Assembly (NCBI RefSeq): GCF_016908325.1
Contig: NZ_JAFBDR010000014.1
Span: forward strand, 1 to 64,000
Origin: Aquibacillus albus
GTDB taxonomy: Bacteria > Bacillota > Bacilli > Bacillales > Amphibacillaceae
Reading direction: 5' to 3'
Length of the DNA: 64,000 nt
Numbering within the stretch: position 1 is the stretch's first letter; each line of letters starts with the position of its first letter. The notes under the pieces were generated by a model, which searched no databases, had not been told where the DNA came from, and saw only the letters and a list, made by a program, of their open reading frames with translations. The position numbers were made by a program, and so were the translations under genes. Of the stretch, positions 8,862 through 20,485 are shown in pieces.

Positions 8862-10562
8862 ATGAAACAAAGTGAAACATTGATCCCAACGCTGAAAGAA
8901 ATACCTGCTGATGCAGATATAAAAAGTCATCAACTACTATTGAGAGCAGGTTTCATCCGTCAGACGGCTTCTGGCATCTATAGTTTTCTACCATTAGGAA
9001 AAAGAGTATTAAGAAAAGTTGAAGAAATTGTTAGAGAAGAGATGGATGCAGCTGGAGCAAGTGAAATGTTTATGCCTGCTATGCAACCAGCTGAATTGTG
9101 GCATGAAACCGGAAGATGGAATACATTTGGTCCAGAGCTAATGCGACTAAATGATAGACATGACCGTGAGTTTGCACTTGGAGCCACGCATGAAGAAGTT
9201 ATTACCAGTTTGATTAGGGATGAAGTAAAAAGCTATAAAAAGCTACCATTAATGTTGTATCAAATTCAAACAAAATTTAGAGATGAAAAACGCCCTCGTT
9301 TTGGTTTATTAAGAGGAAGAGAATTCGTGATGAAGGATGCTTATACTTTTCATGATTCTTATGAGAGTTTGGATGAGGCTTATCAGAAGATGTTTCAAGC
9401 CTATTCTAATATTTTTACTCGATGTGGCTTAAACTTTCGAGCAGTTATTGCTGATTCGGGAGCTATGGGTGGTAAGGATACGCATGAGTTTATGGTATTG
9501 TCTGAGGTTGGTGAAGATACGATTGCTTATTCAGATTCTTCTACTTATGCAGCCAATATTGAAATGGCTCCAGTTATCACTACTTATGAAAAAATGGACG
9601 AGCCTATAAAAGAACTGGAAAAGGTTGAAACTCCTAACAAGAAATCAATGCAGGAAGTAGCAGATTTTTTAAATCATCCTTTATCCAATGGGCTTAAATC
9701 ACTCATGTTTAAGGTTGATGAAAAATTAGTTCTTGTTGTTACTCGTGGAGACCATGAAGTAAATGATATCAAATTGAAAAACCACTTCAATGCAACGAGT
9801 GTTGAATTGGCTACAGAGGAAGAAACAAGAAACGTATTAGGAGCAGGATTTGGTTCTTTAGGTCCAGTTGGAATAAATGGGAAAGTTGAAGTCGTTGCTG
9901 ACAATGCTGTTAAGTATGTTATGAATGTTTCTTGTGGTGCTAATGAAGATGGCTACCATTACATCAATGCAAATCCAGAACGTGATTTTGATGTTGATAC
10001 GTTTATAGACTTGCGTTTTATTTTAGAAGGAGATCCATCTCCAGATGGTAAAGGGAAAATCAAATTTGCTAAAGGAATAGAGGTTGGCCATGTATTTAAA
10101 CTAGGTCAATTTTATGCAGAAAAGCTTGGGGCTACCTACTTAGATGATCACGGTAAATCGAAAACAATGATAATGGGCTGCTATGGTATTGGTGTGTCTA
10201 GAACTCTTGCCGCAATCGTAGAACAATTTCATGATGAAAAAGGCATGACTTGGCCTAATGAAGTTGCACCATTTCATGTTCATTTATTAACGATTAACGC
10301 TAAAAAGGAAGAGCAACAGGAACTGGCAGATCGTTTATATCAATTATTTAGAGAAGTTGGAATTGAAGTTCTATACGATGATAGAACAGAACGAGCTGGT
10401 GTTAAATTTGCGGATAGTGATTTGATTGGTATTCCATTTAGAGTAACTGTTGGCAAAAAAGCCAGCGAAGGCATTGTTGAATTTAAGACACGTAGTAACG
10501 GAGAGCAAATTGAAATACATGAATCTGATTTGGTTGATAAATTAAATCGTTTGATTAAGTGA
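8862..10562 (+). CDS. proS: prolyl-tRNA synthetase
   Basis: ProS charges tRNA-Pro. The 566-residue product is the bacterial type. Class II motif 1 lies around [23 protein letters not shown], motif 2 is [26 protein letters not shown], and the editing (INS) domain runs from about residue 225 to 405. Motif 3 is [18 protein letters not shown], and an anticodon-binding domain ends the protein. The start at 8862 follows AGAGGTGAATATAGG. It lies 51 bases after rseP and is closed by a strong terminator at 10590, ending the uppS-to-proS unit. Confidence 0.97.
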   Translation: MKQSETLIPTLKEIPADADIKSHQLLLRAGFIRQTASGIYSFLPLGKRVLRKVEEIVREEMDAAGASEMFMPAMQPAELWHETGRWNTFGPELMRLNDRHDREFALGATHEEVITSLIRDEVKSYKKLPLMLYQIQTKFRDEKRPRFGLLRGREFVMKDAYTFHDSYESLDEAYQKMFQAYSNIFTRCGLNFRAVIADSGAMGGKDTHEFMVLSEVGEDTIAYSDSSTYAANIEMAPVITTYEKMDEPIKELEKVETPNKKSMQEVADFLNHPLSNGLKSLMFKVDEKLVLVVTRGDHEVNDIKLKNHFNATSVELATEEETRNVLGAGFGSLGPVGINGKVEVVADNAVKYVMNVSCGANEDGYHYINANPERDFDVDTFIDLRFILEGDPSPDGKGKIKFAKGIEVGHVFKLGQFYAEKLGATYLDDHGKSKTMIMGCYGIGVSRTLAAIVEQFHDEKGMTWPNEVAPFHVHLLTINAKKEEQQELADRLYQLFREVGIEVLYDDRTERAGVKFADSDLIGIPFRVTVGKKASEGIVEFKTRSNGEQIEIHESDLVDKLNRLIK

Positions 10563-10589
10563 TAACCATACAAAAATAGAATATGTTTG

Positions 10590-10632
10590 ATAAAACCCTT
10601 GTCGAATTGTTTAATGACAAGGGTTTTATTTA
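10590..10632 (+). terminator. terminator after proS
   Basis: ATAAAACCCTTGTC (10590-10603) pairs perfectly with GACAAGGGTTTTAT (10616-10629), followed by T-rich sequence. This stem recurs almost unchanged after rbfA and before ftsK. Confidence 0.9.
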
Positions 10633-10724
10633 GTAGTAAAATAGTATGGAAAATGATTATCAGAGTAGGATTAACTCATTAAGTTTATACATAATGGGTT
10701 ACTGGATAGGGGAGGAACATAAAG

Positions 10725-13700
10725 ATGGACATATCCAGCAACGATAAAATATATCTATTATTACAACAAATGGAGATGCCACAAGAGATGATAGAAGAGC
10801 ATTTTAAAGAAAGTTCGTTGGCAAAGCTTGAGGTTTCACCAAAGAGTAAAAAATGGCATTTTCATATTAACCTATCTACCATTTTACCACCTTCCGTTTA
10901 TCAAATCTTCACCTTAAAATTGCAGGAAACTTTTTCTCATATAGCAACGATTGATTGGACTTTTTATACGACTAATAAGCAATTGTCTGAACAACAATTT
11001 GCCGATTATTGGCATCATTTTGTTCGTTCAATTGAGGATTTGTCTCCAGCATATAAAGATTTGGTCTATGAACAAAAGCCTAGGGTTAACGGTAATAAGG
11101 TTATGTTAACTGCACGGAATGAAGCAGAAGCAAATGCGTTACGGAAAAGACTAGAGCCAGCCTTTAAAGATCATTGTTATCGGATCGGTGCGGCTACCTA
11201 TACATTGTATGTTGATGCCAAGACAGAGATGGAAGATATTGTTAAGTTTAGAGAACAAAAAGCAATGGAGGACCAGCAATTAGTCCAAAAAGCTGTAAAG
11301 GAAAAAGAAGAAAGGGCAAAGCAGAATGAGGAATCCGTTCCAGAAGGACCAGTATCTATTGGCTATTCGATTTCCGAAGATGCTGTGCCAATGAATACGA
11401 TTCAGGAAGAGGAGCGCCGAATCATTCTGCAGGGTTACGTGTTTGATGTCGATGTACGTGAATTGCGTTCAGGTAGACATTTATTGATTATAAAAGTAAC
11501 CGACTATACGGATTCGTTCCAGTTAAAGATGTTTTCTAAAGGCGACCAGGATGCAGAAAAATTTCAGCAACTTAAAAAAGGGATGTGGATAAAAGCACGG
11601 GGAAGCATCCAGACAGATAACTTTTCAAACGAACTAACAATGATGGTGAATGATATCAATGAAGTTAAACCGAATAATAGGAAAGATCATGCACCGGATA
11701 ATCAAAAAAGAGTAGAACTTCATGCTCATACGACGATGAGTCAAATGGATGCAGTTGTTTCTGCTTCCAGGTTAGTAGAGCAAGCTGCAAAATGGGGCCA
11801 CAACGCTATTGCAATCACTGATCATGCTGTGGCACAGTCTTATCCAGAAGCATATGCAGCTGGAAGTAAACATGGCATTAAAGTAATCTATGGTCTAGAA
11901 GCAAATATAGTTGATGATGGTGTTCCAATCGCTTATAACGAACAAGACTTGCTTTTACAAGACGCAACTTTTGTAGTTTTTGATGTGGAAACAACAGGTT
12001 TATCTGCTGTGTATGACACAATCATAGAGCTGGCAGCTTTCAAAGTGAAAAATGGTGAAATTATTGATCGGTTTGAATCATTTGCAAACCCACATCACCC
12101 TTTATCTCAAACAACGATTGATTTAACCGGAATTACGGATGATATGGTGGAAAATGCACCAGAAGTGAGCGAGGTACTGAAGGATTTTCATACATGGATG
12201 GGAGATGCAGTTTTAGTAGCTCATAATGCCAGCTTTGATATGGGTTTTTTAAATGAAGGATTAAAAAGAATAGATATGGATAAAGCTTCAAATCCAGTCA
12301 TTGATACACTAGAATTGGCAAGGTATTTATTTCCTGATTTAAAAAATCATCGATTAAATACGTTGTGTAAAGCATTAGACATTGAGCTTACCCAACACCA
12401 CCGAGCAATATATGACGCTGAAGCAACGGGATATTTGTTGTGGAAATTGGTGAAATTAGCAGTCGAAAAAGAAATTATCAATCATAAACAGCTAAACGAA
12501 CATATGGGTGAAGGGAAGGCTTATCAACGGTCAAGGCCGTTTCATTGCACACTACTTGCTACCAATCCAGTTGGTTTGAAGAACATATATAAGCTTGTTT
12601 CGATGGCCCATGTTGACTATTTTTATCGAGTACCGAGGATTCCTAGATCAAAATTGCAGAAACATCGTGAAGGTCTACTTGTAGGATCAGGTTGCGATAA
12701 AGGTGAAGTGTTTGAAACAATGATGCAAAAATCAAAGGAAGAAGCAGAGAGTGCTGCTGCATTTTATGATTTTATTGAGATACAACCACCTTCCAATTAT
12801 TATCACCTGATTGAAAAGGAGCTTGTTCAAAACGAAGCTCAAATATATGATATTTTGAAAAACCTTACGGAAATGGCAGATCGATTAGAAAAAAAATGTG
12901 TAGCAACAGGAAATACGCATTATCTTGAACCACATGAAAAGGTATACCGAAAAATTTTGATTGCTTCTCAAAATGGTAATCCATTAAGTCGACAAACGCT
13001 TCCTGATGTTTATTTTCGTACCACAGATGAAATGTTAGAATGCTTTCAATTTCTTGGTGAGGAAAAGGCAAAAGAAGTAGTCGTCACGAATTCGCAATTT
13101 ATCGCTGAGCAAATTGAATCGGTCAAGCCAGTCAAAGAAGATCTCTATACACCAAATATTGATGGTGCTGAAGATGAAATTAGAGAGATGAGCTATAATC
13201 GGGCAAGGAGTATATACGGAGAAGATTTACCTAACTTAGTTGAGGACCGAATTGAAAAAGAACTAAAAAGTATCATTGGACATGGTTTTGCGGTTATTTA
13301 TCTGATTTCTCACAAACTGGTGAAGAAGTCTTTAGACGACGGTTATTTAGTAGGTTCTCGTGGTTCTGTAGGCTCTTCATTAATTGCTACTCTGACGGAA
13401 ATTACAGAAGTAAATCCGCTTCCGCCACACTATGTGTGTACATCTTGTAAGCAACACGAATTTTTTAATGATGGATCTGTTGGGAGTGGCTTTGATTTAC
13501 CGGATAAAGATTGTCCAACTTGCGGAATTCCACTGAAAAAGGATGGACAAGACATCCCATTTGAAACTTTCCTAGGATTTAAAGGGGATAAGGTGCCTGA
13601 TATTGACTTGAACTTCTCCGGAGAATATCAGCCGCGTGCGCACAATTATACGAAAGTTCTTTTTGGTGAAGATAACGTTTATCGAGCCGGAACTATTGGT

Positions 13701-15017
13701 ACAGTTGCGGAAAAAACTGCTTATGGCTATGTGAAGGGTTATGCCTCTGATCATCAAATGCAATTAAAAAGTGCTGAAGTAGACCGTCTTGTCCAAGGCT
13801 GTACCGGAGTGAAAAGAACAACTGGACAACACCCCGGCGGGATAATCGTTGTTCCAGATGATAAAGAAATTTATGATTTTAGTCCAATTCAATTTCCAGC
13901 CGATGATCGAAATTCAGAGTGGAAAACAACCCATTTTGACTTCCATTCGATTCATGATAATTTGCTGAAATTGGATATTCTTGGTCACGATGATCCGACG
14001 ATGATTAGGATGCTACAGGATTTAAGTGGAATCGATCCAATAACAATTCCGACAGATGATGAAGAAGTGATGAAAATATTTTCAGGGCCTGAAGTTTTAG
14101 GTGTCACTCCTGAGCAAATTATGTGTAAAACAGGTACGTTAGGAGTTCCTGAATTTGGAACAAGATTTGTTCGCCAAATGTTAGAGGATACAAAGCCGAA
14201 GACATTCGCTGAGCTTGTTATTATCTCTGGTTTATCTCACGGAACGGACGTTTGGTTGGGTAATGCACAAGAATTAATTAATAATGGAATTTGTGGATTA
14301 CCAGATGTAATTGGGTGCCGTGACGATATCATGGTTTATTTAATGCACAAAGGACTAGATGCTTCTTTAGCCTTTAAAATCATGGAATTTGTCCGTAAAG
14401 GGAAAGGTCTACAAGATGATTGGATTGAAGAAATGAGAAAGCACGATGTACCGGATTGGTACATTGACTCTTGTAAGAAAATCAAGTACATGTTTCCAAA
14501 GGCTCATGCCGCGGCATATGTTTTAATGGCTATAAGGATTGCTTATTTTAAAGTACATCATCCAATATTTTTCTATACGGCTTATTTCTCGGTACGTGCA
14601 AGTGACTTTGAGCTTGATACAATGATAAAAGGATCTAACGCTATTAAAAATAGAGTTGAAGAGATATTAGCAAAAGGAAATGATGCTTCTCCAAAGGAAA
14701 AGAGCTTATTAACAGTATTGGAGTTAGCTTTAGAGATGAACGAAAGAGGATATACATTCCAAAAAGTTGATTTATACCGCTCAAGTGCTACTGACTTTAT
14801 CGTTGATGGAAATTCACTCATTCCACCTTTTAATGCGGTTGATGGCTTAGGAACAAATGCAGCATTAAATATAGTCAATGCTCGTGAAGAAGGTGAATTC
14901 CTGTCGAAAGAAGATTTGAGGGAGCGTAGTCGTATTTCAAAAACCGTGTTGGAATATTTAGATAATCACGGTTGTCTAGAAGGAATGGCAGATGCAAATC
15001 AATTGTCATTATTCTAG
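10725..15017 (+). CDS. polC: DNA polymerase III alpha subunit, PolC type
   Basis: PolC is the main replicative polymerase of low-GC Gram-positives, with built-in proofreading. The 1430-residue protein is close to B. subtilis PolC (1437). It has an N-terminal domain, an OB fold (about 235-315), a PHP domain starting [14 protein letters not shown] (about 330), and a DnaQ-like 3'-5' exonuclease inserted in PHP ([12 protein letters not shown] at about 415). A CxxC...CxxC zinc module ([10 protein letters not shown]...CPTC, about 904-930) and the palm motif [11 protein letters not shown] (about 957) follow. The C-terminus DANQLSLF is a beta-clamp-binding peptide. GGGGAGGAAC lies before the ATG. It stands alone between terminators. 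Confidence 0.98.
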   Translation: MDISSNDKIYLLLQQMEMPQEMIEEHFKESSLAKLEVSPKSKKWHFHINLSTILPPSVYQIFTLKLQETFSHIATIDWTFYTTNKQLSEQQFADYWHHFVRSIEDLSPAYKDLVYEQKPRVNGNKVMLTARNEAEANALRKRLEPAFKDHCYRIGAATYTLYVDAKTEMEDIVKFREQKAMEDQQLVQKAVKEKEERAKQNEESVPEGPVSIGYSISEDAVPMNTIQEEERRIILQGYVFDVDVRELRSGRHLLIIKVTDYTDSFQLKMFSKGDQDAEKFQQLKKGMWIKARGSIQTDNFSNELTMMVNDINEVKPNNRKDHAPDNQKRVELHAHTTMSQMDAVVSASRLVEQAAKWGHNAIAITDHAVAQSYPEAYAAGSKHGIKVIYGLEANIVDDGVPIAYNEQDLLLQDATFVVFDVETTGLSAVYDTIIELAAFKVKNGEIIDRFESFANPHHPLSQTTIDLTGITDDMVENAPEVSEVLKDFHTWMGDAVLVAHNASFDMGFLNEGLKRIDMDKASNPVIDTLELARYLFPDLKNHRLNTLCKALDIELTQHHRAIYDAEATGYLLWKLVKLAVEKEIINHKQLNEHMGEGKAYQRSRPFHCTLLATNPVGLKNIYKLVSMAHVDYFYRVPRIPRSKLQKHREGLLVGSGCDKGEVFETMMQKSKEEAESAAAFYDFIEIQPPSNYYHLIEKELVQNEAQIYDILKNLTEMADRLEKKCVATGNTHYLEPHEKVYRKILIASQNGNPLSRQTLPDVYFRTTDEMLECFQFLGEEKAKEVVVTNSQFIAEQIESVKPVKEDLYTPNIDGAEDEIREMSYNRARSIYGEDLPNLVEDRIEKELKSIIGHGFAVIYLISHKLVKKSLDDGYLVGSRGSVGSSLIATLTEITEVNPLPPHYVCTSCKQHEFFNDGSVGSGFDLPDKDCPTCGIPLKKDGQDIPFETFLGFKGDKVPDIDLNFSGEYQPRAHNYTKVLFGEDNVYRAGTIGTVAEKTAYGYVKGYASDHQMQLKSAEVDRLVQGCTGVKRTTGQHPGGIIVVPDDKEIYDFSPIQFPADDRNSEWKTTHFDFHSIHDNLLKLDILGHDDPTMIRMLQDLSGIDPITIPTDDEEVMKIFSGPEVLGVTPEQIMCKTGTLGVPEFGTRFVRQMLEDTKPKTFAELVIISGLSHGTDVWLGNAQELINNGICGLPDVIGCRDDIMVYLMHKGLDASLAFKIMEFVRKGKGLQDDWIEEMRKHDVPDWYIDSCKKIKYMFPKAHAAAYVLMAIRIAYFKVHHPIFFYTAYFSVRASDFELDTMIKGSNAIKNRVEEILAKGNDASPKEKSLLTVLELALEMNERGYTFQKVDLYRSSATDFIVDGNSLIPPFNAVDGLGTNAALNIVNAREEGEFLSKEDLRERSRISKTVLEYLDNHGCLEGMADANQLSLF

Positions 15018-15113
15018 CGTTTAGATTAATTAATTTCAGCAATAGGGGATATTGTTGCATAAATTTGAAACATGTGGTATATTTTTGGTGGTAAGCAATG
15101 ATACGTGTTAAGA

Positions 15114-15141
15114 AAAGAGTGGGGAGCCCCCACTCTTTCTT
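15114..15141 (+). terminator. hairpin terminator between polC and rimP (first of two)
   Basis: AAAGAGTGGGG pairs with CCCCACTCTTT around a three-base loop, followed by a moderate T run. It lies about 100 bases after polC, so it either ends polC or sits in a leader upstream of the nusA operon. Confidence 0.7.
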
Positions 15142-15179
15142 AATTATCAAATTTTTGAATGTAGATTCACAGATCCGTT

Positions 15180-15213
15180 CCCTTGCCAAGTAACATGATG
15201 GCAAGGGTTTTAT
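15180..15213 (+). terminator. second hairpin terminator before rimP
   Basis: CCCTTGCC (15180-15187) pairs with GGCAAGGG (15200-15207), then TTTTAT. The stem resembles the CCCTTG terminators elsewhere in the window. Apart from these two hairpins the 15018-15372 gap shows nothing I can name. Confidence 0.75.
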
Positions 15214-15372
15214 ATTAATAAAGCTGTATATAAGGGTTATCGTTTACCTAGATCTTTAAAGACATCGAAATGAAACTTAAAAAATGGAGAATACTAATTA
15301 CTATTAGAGGATGAACACGCACTATTATAAACAAATAGTGTCTTATGAGTTTTGGAAAAGGAGGGAATAATA

Positions 15373-15846
15373 GTGAGTAACAAAGTGACAGAAACGACTG
15401 AAGAATTAGTACAACCAATCTTAAGTGAGCTAAATCTTGAGCTTGTTGATATCGAATTCGCAAAAGAAGGTAAAAACTGGTTTTTGCGAGTGTATGTTGA
15501 TAAACAAGGTGGAGTAGATATAGAGGAGTGCGGAAAAGTATCTGAAAAACTAAGTGAAAAGTTGGATGCTGCTGATCCTGTAACTTTTCCATATTTTTTA
15601 GAGGTTTCCTCTCCTGGGGCAGAACGTCCACTTAAAAAGCAATCTGATTTCTTAAACAATGTTGACAAGACAATTCATGTAAAGCTTTATGAGCCGATAG
15701 ATGGATCCAAAGAATATGAAGGTTTATTGAAATCATTTGAGAATGATATAGTTACCTTGGAAATCAAGATTAAAAATCGGAAAAAGGAAATTGAAATCCC
15801 GTTTGACAAAATTGCAAAAGCTCGATTGGCGGTAACTTTTAATTAG
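15373..15846 (+). CDS. rimP: ribosome maturation factor RimP
   Basis: RimP is needed for assembly of the 30S subunit. The 157-residue product matches the family, with an N-terminal domain beginning [43 protein letters not shown]. The signature [18 protein letters not shown] precedes a C-terminal SH3-like domain. I chose GTG 15373 because AAAGGAGGG ends about 8 bases upstream; an in-frame TTG at 15352 lies before that ribosome site. It opens the nusA-infB operon. Confidence 0.93.
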   Translation: MSNKVTETTEELVQPILSELNLELVDIEFAKEGKNWFLRVYVDKQGGVDIEECGKVSEKLSEKLDAADPVTFPYFLEVSSPGAERPLKKQSDFLNNVDKTIHVKLYEPIDGSKEYEGLLKSFENDIVTLEIKIKNRKKEIEIPFDKIAKARLAVTFN

Positions 15847-15859
15847 AGGGGGAATAAAC

Positions 15860-16963
15860 GTGAGCAGTGAGCTTTTTGATGCCATTCAGTATTTGGAAAA
15901 AGAAAAAGGAATAAATAAAGACGTTTTAATGGAAGCCTTGGAAGCTGCACTAATTTCTGCTTACAAAAAGAACTTTAAGTCTGCTACAAATGTAAGAGTT
16001 GATTTAAATGAAGAAACGGGTAGTATGCATGTATTTGCGAGAAAAGAAGTAGTAGAGGAAGTTGAAGATAAACAGCAGCAAATATCATTGGAAGAAGCTA
16101 CTCAAGTTAGTCCTACCTATGAAATAGGGGATGTTATAGAAATTGAAGTCACACCAAAAGATTTTGGTAGAATAGCCGCACAGGCTGCGAAACAAGTCGT
16201 TACTCAACGTGTTCGTGAAGCAGAACGTGGAGTAATATTCAGTGAGTACATTGACAGAGAAGAAGATGTTATGACAGGTATTATTCAAAGAAAAGATCCA
16301 CGTTTTATTTATGTTAATCTTGGAAAAGTTGAAGCTCGGTTACCAGAAAGCGAACAAATGCCAACCGATGAATATCATATTCATGATCGATTAAAGGTCT
16401 TTATTACAAAAGTTGAAAATACAAATAAAGGTCCACAAATTTTCATTTCTAGGTCGCATCCGGGGCTATTAAAACGATTGTTTGAAATGGAAGTACCAGA
16501 AATATATGATGGAACTGTAGAAATAAAGTCAGTTGCTAGAGAAGCAGGAGACCGCTCAAAGATATCGGTTTACGCAGATAATCCAGAGGTAGACCCTGTA
16601 GGTTCTTGTGTTGGCCAGCGAGGACAGCGTGTTCAGACAATTGTAAATGAATTAAAGGGCGAAAAAATTGACATTGTAGAGTGGTCTGAGGATCCTGTTG
16701 TTTATGTATCAAACGCTTTAAGTCCTTCAAAAGTACTTAGAGTAATTGTAGATGAAGAAGATAAAGCAACGACAGTCATTGTACCAGATTATCAATTATC
16801 TTTAGCAATTGGAAAAAGAGGACAAAATGCTCGATTGGCGGCTAAATTAACAGGATGGAAGATTGATATTAAAAGTGAATCAGAGGCAAGAGAAGAAGGG
16901 CTTCTGGATGATCTTGATGAGGAAGAATCCTATTCTGAGATCGATGTAGATCTATTTGAATAA
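15860..16963 (+). CDS. nusA: transcription termination/antitermination factor NusA
   Basis: NusA binds RNA polymerase and affects pausing, intrinsic termination and antitermination. The 367-residue protein is the short Gram-positive form. It has an N-terminal polymerase-binding domain (about 1-125), an S1 domain (about 130-200), and two KH domains containing [29 protein letters not shown] and [23 protein letters not shown]. The acidic repeat domains found in E. coli are absent, as expected. The start is GTG after AGAGGGGGAAT. It follows rimP by 13 bases and rnpM follows 14 bases later. Confidence 0.97.
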   Translation: MSSELFDAIQYLEKEKGINKDVLMEALEAALISAYKKNFKSATNVRVDLNEETGSMHVFARKEVVEEVEDKQQQISLEEATQVSPTYEIGDVIEIEVTPKDFGRIAAQAAKQVVTQRVREAERGVIFSEYIDREEDVMTGIIQRKDPRFIYVNLGKVEARLPESEQMPTDEYHIHDRLKVFITKVENTNKGPQIFISRSHPGLLKRLFEMEVPEIYDGTVEIKSVAREAGDRSKISVYADNPEVDPVGSCVGQRGQRVQTIVNELKGEKIDIVEWSEDPVVYVSNALSPSKVLRVIVDEEDKATTVIVPDYQLSLAIGKRGQNARLAAKLTGWKIDIKSESEAREEGLLDDLDEEESYSEIDVDLFE

Positions 16964-16977
16964 GGAGGTAGGTTTGT

Positions 16978-17259
16978 ATGGCAAAGACGAACAAAAAAAT
17001 TCCTCTCAGAAAGTGCGTCATTACACAAGAGATGAAACCAAAAAAAGAATTAATTCGTGTTGTAAGAAATAAAGAAGGGGAAGTTTTTGTTGATATAACT
17101 GGGAAAAAAAATGGGCGAGGTGCTTATCTTTCGAAGAGCATGGATGTCGTTGAATCTGCTCAAAAGAGTAAAGCGCTAGAACGCCATTTGAATGCAACGA
17201 TTGATGATTCGTTATATGAGCAATTAAAAAATGTAGTACAGGGTAAGAAAAGTGAGTAA
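16978..17259 (+). CDS. rnpM: RnpM (YlxR), YlxR-fold RNase P-associated protein
   Basis: This 93-residue protein belongs to the YlxR family, reported in B. subtilis as a modulator that binds RNase P RNA. The family motif RKCVIT lies at about 11-16, and the conserved GRGAYLSK loop precedes a helical C-terminus (SAQKSKALERHL). AAGGAGGT sits 7 bases before the ATG. Its stop overlaps the start of the next gene by 8 bases, which implies translational coupling. Confidence 0.92.
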   Translation: MAKTNKKIPLRKCVITQEMKPKKELIRVVRNKEGEVFVDITGKKNGRGAYLSKSMDVVESAQKSKALERHLNATIDDSLYEQLKNVVQGKKSE

Positions 17260-17566
17260 GGATTATTTAAATTTACTAGGGCTTGCGATACGTGCTAGAA
17301 AATGTACGTTGGGAGAGGAATCCATTATTCGAGACATTCAAAAGAAAAATGCAAAATTAGTACTGATAGCAAGTGATACAGGTCCTCATACAAGGAAGAA
17401 ACTAACGGATAAATGTAAATATTACAATATTCCATACCGGACTGTACATGACCGAGATACGCTTTCAAAAGCAATTGGAAAATCAGGAAGAGTTGCTATT
17501 GCTCTATTGGATCAAGGATTCGCCAGTAAAATTACATCGTTACTCGATGAATCTATTCGGGGGTGA
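17252..17566 (+). CDS. rplGA: L7Ae-family ribosomal-like protein (YlxQ)
   Basis: A 104-residue L7Ae/L30e/S12e-family protein (YlxQ, also RplGA), a small RNA binder, probably of kink-turns. The family is recognised by [46 protein letters not shown] and [29 protein letters not shown]. The start is GTG inside the end of rnpM, so it is likely translated by coupling. infB begins four bases after its stop. Confidence 0.92.
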   Translation: MSKDYLNLLGLAIRARKCTLGEESIIRDIQKKNAKLVLIASDTGPHTRKKLTDKCKYYNIPYRTVHDRDTLSKAIGKSGRVAIALLDQGFASKITSLLDESIRG

Positions 17567-17570
17567 ACGT

Positions 17571-19679
17571 ATGAGTAAAATGCGTGTATATGAATATGCA
17601 AAAGAGATGAATGTATCCAGTAAAGAAGTAATCGATAAGTTAATTCAATTAAACGTTGACGTTTCAAATCATATGTCAACAATTTCTGATGCGACGAGAT
17701 CAAAGCTTAATCAAGCTTTTTCAAATAAAAATAACTCATCTCAAACTGAAGAAAAAAGAAAAGAAGCTAAAAAGGAAAAACCCAAAAATAATCAAAAGAC
17801 ATCTGGAAATAATAAAACAGCAAATCATTCGAATAAGCCAAAAGGAAAAGGTAACAAAAAGCCAAATAGCCATAAACAAGATAATCGCAACAGTAATCAA
17901 TCGAAACAAACAAAGTCTGAGGAAGCAATAAACAAGATTACTTATTCAGGGACTCTTACAGTTGGTGAATTAGCCGAAAAGCTTAATAAAGATACAAGTG
18001 AGCTCATTAAAAAGCTAATGTTCTTAGGAGTTATGGCAACGAAAAACCAAGATTTAGATGAAGAATCTATTGAGCTAATTTGTGCTGACTACGGTATAGA
18101 AGTTGAGCAGGTCGTTGAACTAGATGATACAGACCTTGAAAATTATATTGCAGAAGATAAGGAAGAGGACCTTGTTGAAAGGCCTCCTGTTATAACGATT
18201 ATGGGGCACGTTGACCATGGTAAAACAACACTGCTCGATTCCATCCGTGACACAAAAGTAACGGAGGGTGAGGCAGGTGGAATTACCCAGCATATCGGTG
18301 CCTATCAAATTGAAAATAATGGAAAGAAGCTTACTTTTTTAGATACACCAGGTCATGCTGCTTTCACTAGCATGAGATCTCGCGGGGCACAGGTAACGGA
18401 TATTGCAGTACTTGTTGTTGCTGCGGATGATGGTGTGATGCCACAAACTGTAGAAGCGTTAAACCATGCAAAGGCTGCTGAGGTTCCGATTATTGTAGCT
18501 GTAAATAAAATGGATAAAGAAGGGGCAAATCCGGACCGTGTGATGCAGGAGTTAACGGAGCATGGAATAGTTGCTGAAGATTGGGGTGGAGATACGATAT
18601 TTGTTCAATTGTCGGCAATTAAACGTGAAGGAATTGACGATTTAATTGAAATGATTCAGCTTGTATCAGAAGTGGAGGAGTTAAAGGCAAACCCAAATCG
18701 TAATGCTAGCGGAACAGTTATCGAAGCAGAGTTAGATAAAGGTCGCGGCTCTGTTGCAACATTATTGGTTCAGAATGGAACGCTAAATGTTGGGGATCCG
18801 ATTGTCGTTGGGAATACGCATGGCCGTGTTCGTGCGATGGTTAATGATATAGGAAGGCGAGTTAAGACTGCAGGACCTTCTACTCCAGTTGAAATTACCG
18901 GTCTAAATGATGTTCCATCGGCCGGAGATCCATTTACTGTATTTGATGACGAGAAGAAGGCTCGACAAGTTGGTGCAGCACGTCAACAAAAGCAACTAGA
19001 GGAAAAACGAGGAGATAAGGCAAAAGTTAGCTTAGATGATTTGTTTGATCAGATTAAGCAAGGTGAAATTAAGGATATTAATATTATTATAAAGGCAGAT
19101 GTCCAAGGGTCTGCTGAAGCCTTAGCATCTTCACTAGAGAAAATCGAAGTAGAAGGTGTTAAAGTCCGCATTATTCACACGGGTGTTGGAGCAATTACAG
19201 AGTCCGATATTATTTTAGCTTCAGCATCAAATGCGATTGTTATTGGGTTTAATGTTCGTCCAGATGCAAATGCTAAAAAGGCTGCTGAAACGGAGAATGT
19301 TGACATCCGATTACACCGAATCATATATAAAGTAATGGAAGAAATTGAGTCAGCAATGAAAGGAATGCTTGATCCTGAGTACGAAGAGAAAGTAATCGGT
19401 CAAGCAGAAGTACGTGAGATATTTAAAGTTTCAAGAATTGGTACAATTGCTGGTAGTTATGTGACGGAAGGCAAAATTACTCGTGATGCCGGTGTACGTG
19501 TTATTAGAGATGGTGTCGTTATTTACGAAGGAGAAATTGATACGTTGAAACGTTATAAAGATGATGTCAAAGAGGTTGCTCAGAACTATGAATGTGGGAT
19601 TACCGTTCAAAACTTTAATGACATTAAAGAAGGCGACGTCTTTGAAGCGTATGTAATGGAAGAGATTAAGCGAGTATGA
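17571..19679 (+). CDS. infB: translation initiation factor IF-2
   Basis: IF-2 is the GTPase that brings fMet-tRNA to the ribosome and joins the subunits. The 702-residue protein starts [39 protein letters not shown] lysine/asparagine-rich flexible linker (about 60-125) and a second IF2-N domain come next. The G domain holds [12 protein letters not shown] (about 211), DTPGHAAF and NKMD, and beta-barrel and C-terminal fMet-binding domains finish it. GGGGGTGAA just before ATG 17571 fixes the start; 41 extra upstream codons overlap rplGA and look spurious. Length is close to B. subtilis IF-2. Confidence 0.98.
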   Translation: MSKMRVYEYAKEMNVSSKEVIDKLIQLNVDVSNHMSTISDATRSKLNQAFSNKNNSSQTEEKRKEAKKEKPKNNQKTSGNNKTANHSNKPKGKGNKKPNSHKQDNRNSNQSKQTKSEEAINKITYSGTLTVGELAEKLNKDTSELIKKLMFLGVMATKNQDLDEESIELICADYGIEVEQVVELDDTDLENYIAEDKEEDLVERPPVITIMGHVDHGKTTLLDSIRDTKVTEGEAGGITQHIGAYQIENNGKKLTFLDTPGHAAFTSMRSRGAQVTDIAVLVVAADDGVMPQTVEALNHAKAAEVPIIVAVNKMDKEGANPDRVMQELTEHGIVAEDWGGDTIFVQLSAIKREGIDDLIEMIQLVSEVEELKANPNRNASGTVIEAELDKGRGSVATLLVQNGTLNVGDPIVVGNTHGRVRAMVNDIGRRVKTAGPSTPVEITGLNDVPSAGDPFTVFDDEKKARQVGAARQQKQLEEKRGDKAKVSLDDLFDQIKQGEIKDINIIIKADVQGSAEALASSLEKIEVEGVKVRIIHTGVGAITESDIILASASNAIVIGFNVRPDANAKKAAETENVDIRLHRIIYKVMEEIESAMKGMLDPEYEEKVIGQAEVREIFKVSRIGTIAGSYVTEGKITRDAGVRVIRDGVVIYEGEIDTLKRYKDDVKEVAQNYECGITVQNFNDIKEGDVFEAYVMEEIKRV

Positions 19680-19954
19680 TTTTTTATGCGGAAGTAGAAT
19701 GTTTTATTTATGAATCACAATCTTTAAAGCAGAAACGTTCCGTTATAAAAAGAATAATAACTAGGATACAAAATGATTATAATATTTCTATAAGCGAAAT
19801 GGGCTATCAGGATTTATGGCAACGTACATTGTTTGGGCTGGTAACTATTTCAAGTGATAAAGTTCAGTCGGAAAGGATTATACATCAAGCGTTAGGCTTG
19901 ATTGACTCTTTTCCGGACATTGAACGAACAAAGACTACAGTTGAGTGGTTATAG
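19676..19954 (+). CDS. ylxP: YlxP, DUF503 family protein
   Basis: A 92-residue DUF503-family protein of unclear molecular role, nearly always found between infB and rbfA. Recognisable parts are [36 protein letters not shown] and the C-terminal [14 protein letters not shown]. It starts within the infB stop (ATGA overlap), so it is translationally coupled. Its conserved position suggests a link to ribosome assembly; that is inference. Confidence 0.92.
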   Translation: MIFYAEVECFIYESQSLKQKRSVIKRIITRIQNDYNISISEMGYQDLWQRTLFGLVTISSDKVQSERIIHQALGLIDSFPDIERTKTTVEWL

Positions 19955-20012
19955 TGATAGCTTATTACATGCTATTGCTTCCTTTCACTCAAGTCTAGAA
20001 GAGGTGGTCGTA

Positions 20013-20363
20013 ATGAGTGATTTACGTGCAAATCGTGTTGGAGAACAAATGAAAAAAGAACTTGGTGATATTTTAGGCAGGAAAATAAAAGATCCTCGTG
20101 TTGGGTTTGTTACAGTTACTGATGTTGATGTGACAGGTGATCTCCAACAAGCAAAGGTATTTATCTCTGTATTGGGAGATGATAAGCAAAAGCAAGACAC
20201 ACTTGTAGGGCTTGCAAAAGCTAAAGGATTTATCCGCTCAGAAATTGGCAAAAGAATTCGACTTAGAAAAACACCAGAGCTATTTTTTGAATTTGATGAG
20301 GCAATAGAAAAAGGAAATAGAATTGAGCATATTCTTCGTGAATTAAATAATTCGAATGATTAA
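20013..20363 (+). CDS. rbfA: ribosome-binding factor A
   Basis: RbfA binds the 30S subunit and helps 16S rRNA 5'-end maturation, especially in the cold. The 116-residue product has the KH-like RbfA fold: [50 protein letters not shown], then [49 protein letters not shown] before ATG 20013 sets the start; upstream in-frame codons overlap the end of ylxP. It closes the nusA-infB operon at the terminator at 20401. Confidence 0.96.
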   Translation: MSDLRANRVGEQMKKELGDILGRKIKDPRVGFVTVTDVDVTGDLQQAKVFISVLGDDKQKQDTLVGLAKAKGFIRSEIGKRIRLRKTPELFFEFDEAIEKGNRIEHILRELNNSND

Positions 20364-20400
20364 CCCACTTGTTAACATATGCGTATCTTTATTTTTCTGA

Positions 20401-20444
20401 GATAAAACCCTTGTCCGATATCACAAAAACAAGGGTTTTATCTA
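20401..20444 (+). terminator. terminator after rbfA
   Basis: GATAAAACCCTTGT (20401-20414) pairs perfectly with ACAAGGGTTTTATC (20429-20442). The stem is almost the same sequence as the one after proS. Confidence 0.88.
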
Positions 20445-20485
20445 TGTTCATACATAAATTTTTGAATTTTATGGAGGTATGATCA

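Noticed and set aside
15248-15631. Minus-strand frame across the rimP start
   Set aside because: It is antisense to a clear rimP gene, with a leucine/histidine-rich composition typical of shadow frames.
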